Positions 44,891 through 48,849 of a stretch of 48,849 bases of DNA are shown here, in pieces (position 1 is the stretch's first letter; every line of letters starts with the position of its first letter). Origin of the DNA: Desulfobacteraceae bacterium. GTDB lineage: Bacteria > Desulfobacterota > Desulfobacteria > Desulfobacterales > Desulfosalsimonadaceae. Location: the NCBI GenBank assembly GCA_021737225.1, contig JAIPEJ010000002.1, positions 1 through 48,849 on the forward strand, given 5' to 3'. Under the pieces are notes generated by a model. The model was not told where the DNA came from and did no database searches. It saw nothing but the letters and a program-made list of their open reading frames with translations. Both the position numbers and the translations under genes were made by a program.

Positions 44891-46138
44891 TTATCCCCGC
44901 CGTTTCTGAAAAACCTGACGCCCGTTTCCAAGCAGGGTTTTTGCCAGGGAAAACCAGGCACCCTGATTCGGCCTGGGCCGTCTGCCCCGGCCCAGGTATC
45001 CGAGCTGCTGTTCATACCAGGTCAGCTCGAGCAGGGCCACCCGGTCAATGAGCCGGATGCCGGTATGGATGGGCTGGATCGGGCTGACATAATCCGCGCC
45101 GTCAAGGATGCGGCTCGGCAGTTCCGGATCAATCACCATGGGCCGGGCAAGCCCCACCATGTCAATGCCGTTTTTGTCAACTGCAGCAGCCATGCCTGCG
45201 GCCGTGCGAAAGCCGCCGGTGAGTGCAACCGGTGTATTTATCCGGGTGCGGATCTTTTCGGCGTAGGACAGAAAGTAGGCCTCGGAATCAGATTGCCCCA
45301 CCTGCTGTGTGCGGCCGGTCATGGCCGGGCGCTCATAGGTGCCGCCCGATACCTCTATCAGATCAATGCCGGCTTCGGCCAGTGAGACTGCCACCTGTGC
45401 GGATTCTTCCTCTGTGAGGCCGCCCCGCATGAAATCCGAGGAATTGAGCTTGATGCTGATGGGAAAATCCGGGCCTACCCGCTCGCGGATTGCATGATAA
45501 ATCCGCAGGACAAAACGCATCCGGTTCTCGGCTGATCCGCCCCATTCATCGGTTCTCTGGTTGGTCAGCGGGGAAAGGAACTGGCTGACCAGGTAGCCGT
45601 GTGCAGCGTGTATCTGCACCCCGGTAAAACCGGCCTTTTTGGCGATCATGGCGGTTTTTGCAAAACGCGCGACCAGGTTGCGGATTTCAGCAGCGGAAAG
45701 CGCCCGGGGCGGGTTGAAAAACCTTGCCATATCGGTTCGAAACGCCACTGCAGACGGGGAAACGGGCTGGTCTGACAAGGGCTTGGGCGCCTGTCTGCCC
45801 GGATGGTTCAGCTGCATCCAGATATGCGTCCGGTTTTGGCTTCCGGCTTCGGCCCAGGCCCTGAGCTTATTCATGTTGCGTTCATCTTCGATCACGACAT
45901 TGCCGGGCTCGCCCAGATGCCGCCGGTCGATCATGACGTTTCCGGTCACCAGCAGGCCGGCACCGCCCCGGGCCCATGTCCGGTACAAGCGCACCAGCTT
46001 TTCCGTGGGCGCGTTGCGCCGGTCTCCAAGGGTTTCGCTGGTGGCGGACTTGCAGAAGCGGTTCTTGATGACCCCTCCGCATGGCAGATGCAGGGCAATT
46101 CCCAGGCGATCAGCCGGAGCGCTGCTTGGTTCTTGCAT
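44891..46138 (-). CDS. NADH:flavin oxidoreductase (old yellow enzyme)
   Basis: A TIM-barrel FMN enzyme of 415 residues: IKNRFCKSATSETLGD at the start, MQLNHPGRQAP, GVQIHAAHGYLVSQFLSP with the His-Ala-Ala-His substrate pair, TDEWGGSAENRMRF, and VALTGGFRTA with DMVGLARPMVIDPELPSR for FMN phosphate binding. OYE-family enzymes reduce activated C=C bonds. It lacks the Fe-S and second flavin domains of dienoyl-CoA reductases, so it is the short type. It is divergent from the J-domain gene. The natural substrate is unknown. Confidence 0.9.
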   Translation of the reverse strand: MQEPSSAPADRLGIALHLPCGGVIKNRFCKSATSETLGDRRNAPTEKLVRLYRTWARGGAGLLVTGNVMIDRRHLGEPGNVVIEDERNMNKLRAWAEAGSQNRTHIWMQLNHPGRQAPKPLSDQPVSPSAVAFRTDMARFFNPPRALSAAEIRNLVARFAKTAMIAKKAGFTGVQIHAAHGYLVSQFLSPLTNQRTDEWGGSAENRMRFVLRIYHAIRERVGPDFPISIKLNSSDFMRGGLTEEESAQVAVSLAEAGIDLIEVSGGTYERPAMTGRTQQVGQSDSEAYFLSYAEKIRTRINTPVALTGGFRTAAGMAAAVDKNGIDMVGLARPMVIDPELPSRILDGADYVSPIQPIHTGIRLIDRVALLELTWYEQQLGYLGRGRRPRPNQGAWFSLAKTLLGNGRQVFQKRRG

Positions 46139-46285
46139 GATTCCTCCCGGTTTCTGAGTTCTAATATAAGCCTAAATTCGCGGGATTCAAAGAAGGTGCC
46201 GGCCCTGCCGGATCAAATCCGGTCCGGGATCTCTGCAAAAGGATGATTATATTGAATCCACGACAACAAAGCAGAGGAGATTGCC

Positions 46286-47317
46286 ATGTATCTGGCCAGA
46301 AAGCGCATCCGGGGAAAAATCCGTTATGCGATCCGGCAGAGCGTAAAGACCGGGGACACGACCGTAAGCCGGGAACTTTTTGACCTGGGCGAAGACCCGG
46401 GGCAATACATCGTTTACCCGGGTTCCGGACCGGGATTTTATTTTGACGACCAACTCTGCGAGCAGCTTGCCGAGCAGGGATGCGAGCCGGATTATGACGA
46501 GCTGGAATCCGTGTTCTGGCAGTTTCTGGACCCGGAAACCCAGCGGGTGATCCGGGGATTTACGCGCAAGGCGCAGCCCCGGGCGGTGCAGGAGCAAATC
46601 GCCGTGCAGGTCAGGCGCTGCGATACCGAATCCTTTCATATTTTTGACATGCGCCGGGTGCACTACCTGCGTTTCGGGGAACTGGATCAATCCCGGATTC
46701 ACGCGGTCCCCCGGAAAATATACCGGAGCCTGCTGGACAAGTCCCGGGACGAGATCGAGCAGCAGTTCATGGAACTGGAGCAGGTACTCGAAGCCCGGGA
46801 AAAGAAAAACTATGCATACGTGATTTTCGACGTGCCCGGGTACTTTACCGGGCCCCTTGCCCGGAAGTTTCCGGAGGCCCTGGACCGGGACAGGCTGGAC
46901 GAATGCTTCCTTGAGGCACTCTGCCGGCTGAACGCGGATACCGGTTTCTGGGCGGGCCTGGGTGTGACAAAACGCCTGAACGATTACCTGATCCGGTATG
47001 CATGCTGGTTTTTTGATACGGATTTTGCAGGCAGCCGCTATCTCGAGGATCTCATGTGGCAGTTCAAAGCCCGGCATCATACCTACCGGCCGCCGGCGCC
47101 CAGATCCGCAATGCCCCTGGATGAGGCGGTTTCCGTGATGGGCATATCAAGAGACCAGCTTTCCGGGATGACGGTAAAAACCCTGACCCGAAAGTACCGC
47201 GAAAAGGCCAAGGCGCATCATCCGGACAAGGGAGGGCGCCATGAAACCTTTATTCGCCTGAACCGGGCTTTTGAACAGTTGCTGCGCACTGTCAGGGCAC
47301 CATCGGAGAAGCCTTAG
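46286..47317 (+). CDS. Protein with C-terminal J-domain
   Basis: A 343-residue protein of unknown main function with a J-domain at its extreme C-terminus: MTVKTLTRKYREKAKAHHPD with the HPD triad, then KGGRHETFIRLNRAFEQLL. The J-domain would stimulate a DnaK-type chaperone. The N-terminal 270 residues have no recognised domain; a helical section (DEIEQQFMELEQVLEAREKK) lies in the middle. C-terminal J-domain proteins of this size recur in Deltaproteobacteria, but I know of no function for them. GAGGAG lies before the ATG. It is divergent from the OYE gene and converges on the dehydrogenase gene. Confidence 0.75.
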   Translation: MYLARKRIRGKIRYAIRQSVKTGDTTVSRELFDLGEDPGQYIVYPGSGPGFYFDDQLCEQLAEQGCEPDYDELESVFWQFLDPETQRVIRGFTRKAQPRAVQEQIAVQVRRCDTESFHIFDMRRVHYLRFGELDQSRIHAVPRKIYRSLLDKSRDEIEQQFMELEQVLEAREKKNYAYVIFDVPGYFTGPLARKFPEALDRDRLDECFLEALCRLNADTGFWAGLGVTKRLNDYLIRYACWFFDTDFAGSRYLEDLMWQFKARHHTYRPPAPRSAMPLDEAVSVMGISRDQLSGMTVKTLTRKYREKAKAHHPDKGGRHETFIRLNRAFEQLLRTVRAPSEKP

Positions 47318-47379
47318 AGATATACCACACGCCGCGGTTAAACGTTCATGAACTTGCATTTGCGGCGGCCTTTATGGCT

Positions 47380-48255
47380 TTATTGATCTTTATCCTCCGG
47401 TTCCAGGAAACGGGCCAGGGCGGAAAAATCCGCATCCCCGTATCCGGCCTGCAGGGCTTGGCCGAAAAGTTCCCTTACCGCTGCGGCACCGGGCATGGGC
47501 ACTTGCTGTTCATAAGCAGTCAGGGCTGCCAGGTACAGATCCTTGTGCATCCATTTGAGCGGAAAATCCGGCGCAAAGTCCCCGGAATCCATCTTGTCGC
47601 GTTTGCCCTCGATAAACCCCGGGACCACGGGGGAGCCAAGCAGGGTTGAAAAAAGCGTTTCCTTTGAAAAGCCAAGTGCTTGGCCGAGGTTTAAGACTTC
47701 TGAAAACATGGCCATGCCCGTGCCAAGCAGGAGGTTAAACAGCATTTTCATACCGCTGCCCGTGCCGGCTTCACCCGTATGCACGGTTTTTTTGCCCATG
47801 ACATCAAACAGGGGGGCGCAGACATCCACATCCTGCCGGTTTCCGCCGACAAAAAAGATCAGCTCACCTTTTTCAGCGGGCACCCTGGAACCGGCCACGG
47901 GTGCGTCCAAAAACCGCACGCCGCGGCTTTGGGATTCCGCGGCCATTTGCCTGGCAAAGGACGGATTGACCGTGGAGGTATTAATCCAAAGAGAATTGTC
48001 GCGCATGTGCGGCAGGAATCCGTCCGGTTCCATTGCGGACTGGCTCACGGCATCCGGGTCAGCCACCATGGTAATGACAGTGTCGGCGTTGCGGGCCAGT
48101 TCCGCCGGTGAATCCGCCCATTTTGCGCCCTGGTGAATCAAAGCGTCTGCTTTGCTTTTGGTCCGGTTATACACAACCACTTCGTATCCGGCATTCACCA
48201 GGTTGGACGCCATCGGGCGCCCCATGATGCCAAGTCCGATAAATCCGATCCGCAT
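47380..48255 (-). CDS. Beta-hydroxyacid dehydrogenase family protein
   Basis: A 291-residue NAD(P)-dependent dehydrogenase of the 3-hydroxyisobutyrate dehydrogenase/glyoxylate reductase family. The Rossmann motif is IGFIGLGIMGRPMASNL, with VVYNRTKSKAD, the substrate-side DAPVAGSRVPAEKGEL, and the catalytic lysine in GTGSGMKMLFN. Arg in NRTKSK suggests possible NADP preference, as in the succinic-semialdehyde/glyoxylate reductase group; substrate is not determined. AAAGGAG precedes the ATG. It is divergent from the MarR gene, whose palindromic operator lies in the shared region, so it may be part of that regulator's regulon. Confidence 0.88.
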   Translation of the reverse strand: MRIGFIGLGIMGRPMASNLVNAGYEVVVYNRTKSKADALIHQGAKWADSPAELARNADTVITMVADPDAVSQSAMEPDGFLPHMRDNSLWINTSTVNPSFARQMAAESQSRGVRFLDAPVAGSRVPAEKGELIFFVGGNRQDVDVCAPLFDVMGKKTVHTGEAGTGSGMKMLFNLLLGTGMAMFSEVLNLGQALGFSKETLFSTLLGSPVVPGFIEGKRDKMDSGDFAPDFPLKWMHKDLYLAALTAYEQQVPMPGAAAVRELFGQALQAGYGDADFSALARFLEPEDKDQ

Positions 48256-48372
48256 GTCAGTTTCTCCTTTTGTTTTTTTGAACAGATGCGATTTTGGGCA
48301 CAGCCGTGCCGGGTTTTGCCCGTTGTGTTGTAAAAATATTCAGTTAATAAAAATTATCAACGCATTCTGTGC

Positions 48373-48401
48373 TTGACAATTTTGCGGAGGCATTTTAATT
48401 G
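48373..48401 (+). promoter_or_regulatory. Putative promoter of the MarR gene
   Basis: TTGACA (48373-48378) is followed by an AT-rich stretch with a weak TAATTG at about 17 bp. The MarR palindrome begins at once downstream, as expected for autorepression. Confidence 0.4.
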
Positions 48402-48415
48402 GTTCGTATACGAAC
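48402..48415. promoter_or_regulatory. Perfect 14-bp palindrome, MarR operator candidate
   Basis: GTTCGTATACGAAC is a perfect inverted repeat 24 bp before the MarR start codon and about 147 bp from the divergent dehydrogenase start. From memory it matches operators of HosA-type MarR regulators that respond to aromatic acids. Confidence 0.65.
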
Positions 48416-48439
48416 AATATTTATGCCGGGTGCCGGAAA

Positions 48440-48849
48440 ATGTCACAACTGCCTGAGGATTTACCCGAATGCATGGTTTTTCTGCTGGGCAAGGCCTACC
48501 AGAAAGCCCACAACAATTTTAAAACGCGCCTGAAGCCTTACGGGCTGACCAACATGCAGCACCTGGTGCTCGAGGCGCTATGGTACCAGAACGGAATGAC
48601 GGCCACCGAGCTTTCCCGGCTGCTTATGCTGGACAAGGCCACGCTTTCCGGGGTTTTGGAACGGATGGTGGAGACCGGATGGATCGTCAAGGCGCCGGAC
48701 CGCAATGATCGCCGGGTCCAGCGACTGTATACTTCCCAAAAGGCCGACAGCCAGAAAGATGTGCTGATCCGGGAGCGGCAGGAATCAAACCGGGAAATCC
48801 TGGAGCGTTTTTCAGGCGAGGAGCGGATTCTGCTCAAGCGCCTGCTGCG
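48440..48849 (+). CDS. MarR-family regulator, cut by window end
   Basis: The frame runs 136 codons to the window edge without a stop. It shows the MarR winged helix: LKPYGLTNMQHLVLEAL, MTATELSRLLMLDKATLSGV as the recognition region, and the wing APDRNDRRVQRLYTSQK. MarR proteins are dimeric repressors released by small, often aromatic, ligands. It starts at an ATG with little ribosome-binding site. A perfect palindrome lies just upstream, so it probably represses itself and perhaps the divergent dehydrogenase gene. It does not obviously control the PKS sites, whose sequence is different. Confidence 0.85.
   Translation, partial: MSQLPEDLPECMVFLLGKAYQKAHNNFKTRLKPYGLTNMQHLVLEALWYQNGMTATELSRLLMLDKATLSGVLERMVETGWIVKAPDRNDRRVQRLYTSQKADSQKDVLIRERQESNREILERFSGEERILLKRLL

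Noticed and set aside
48440..48849. The MarR protein as regulator of the TGACACTTGAGTCTA sites
   Set aside because: It has its own, different perfect palindrome and is about 30 kb away; no evidence links it to the PKS promoter.

Overview
The window looks like chromosomal DNA of a GC-rich anaerobic or microaerophilic bacterium. The best guess is Desulfobacterota, in or near Desulfobacterales. The evidence is indirect: Fe-S proteins, an XdhC protein next to a nucleotidyltransferase-HD fusion, a B12 radical SAM enzyme, a SidJ-like pseudokinase, a Pfa-type polyketide cluster and a GspA/GspB pair. No rRNA, tRNA, CRISPR array, insertion sequence or prophage was seen, so the taxonomy is an inference.

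Layout. 1-3474 (minus strand): a BrnT/BrnA toxin-antitoxin pair whose toxin lacks a standard start codon, a 50-residue Cys-containing protein, a SidJ-like pseudokinase and a ferredoxin-nitroreductase fusion. 3642-5912 (plus): a promoter, then overlapping genes for an XdhC protein and a MobA-like-HD fusion, which serve molybdenum hydroxylase maturation; the hydroxylase itself is not here. 5913-6275: a doubtful small reading frame broken by TGA. 6276-9101: a B12-binding radical SAM enzyme and a zinc-finger/TPR membrane protein. 9124-12720 (minus): a tight membrane-protein operon of YjgN (DUF898), M48 protease and rhomboid-TPR.

13125-40709 (plus) is the most unusual part. Two exported alpha/beta hydrolases, with an MFS exporter between them, precede a large iterative PKS locus. 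The locus encodes KS-AT-ACP-ACP-(dead ACP)-KR-DH; KS-AT-DH-PPTase-like; a free ACP; an alkaline-phosphatase-superfamily enzyme; an alpha/beta hydrolase; a sulfotransferase-like protein; an exported propeller-like protein; a PfaB-like acyltransferase; a poly-ferredoxin; and a PfaD-like FMN enoyl reductase. This resembles PUFA synthase (PfaA, PfaB, PfaD), but no chain-length factor or FabA-type dehydratase pair (the PfaC hallmarks) was found. The product is therefore probably a reduced polyketide or lipid, not EPA or DHA. The carrier protein, sulfotransferase and hydrolase suggest possible sulfation-assisted chain release.

The hydrolases and the PKS share a regulatory signature. A 15-bp near-palindrome, TGACACTTGAGTCTA, lies at the promoters of both exported hydrolases and twice at the PKS promoter. 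The two hydrolase promoters are also a 39-bp near-duplicate (37/39 identical), with the operator shifted by 11 bp, about one helical turn. This suggests one repressor controls hydrolases and PKS together; that regulator is not recognisable in the window.

40808-48849: general functions. These are GspA/GspB of type II secretion, a YciH/SUI1 protein, a thioredoxin-reductase-like flavoprotein, an old yellow enzyme, a J-domain protein, a beta-hydroxyacid dehydrogenase and, divergent from it, a MarR regulator cut by the window end, with a perfect 14-bp palindrome in its promoter.
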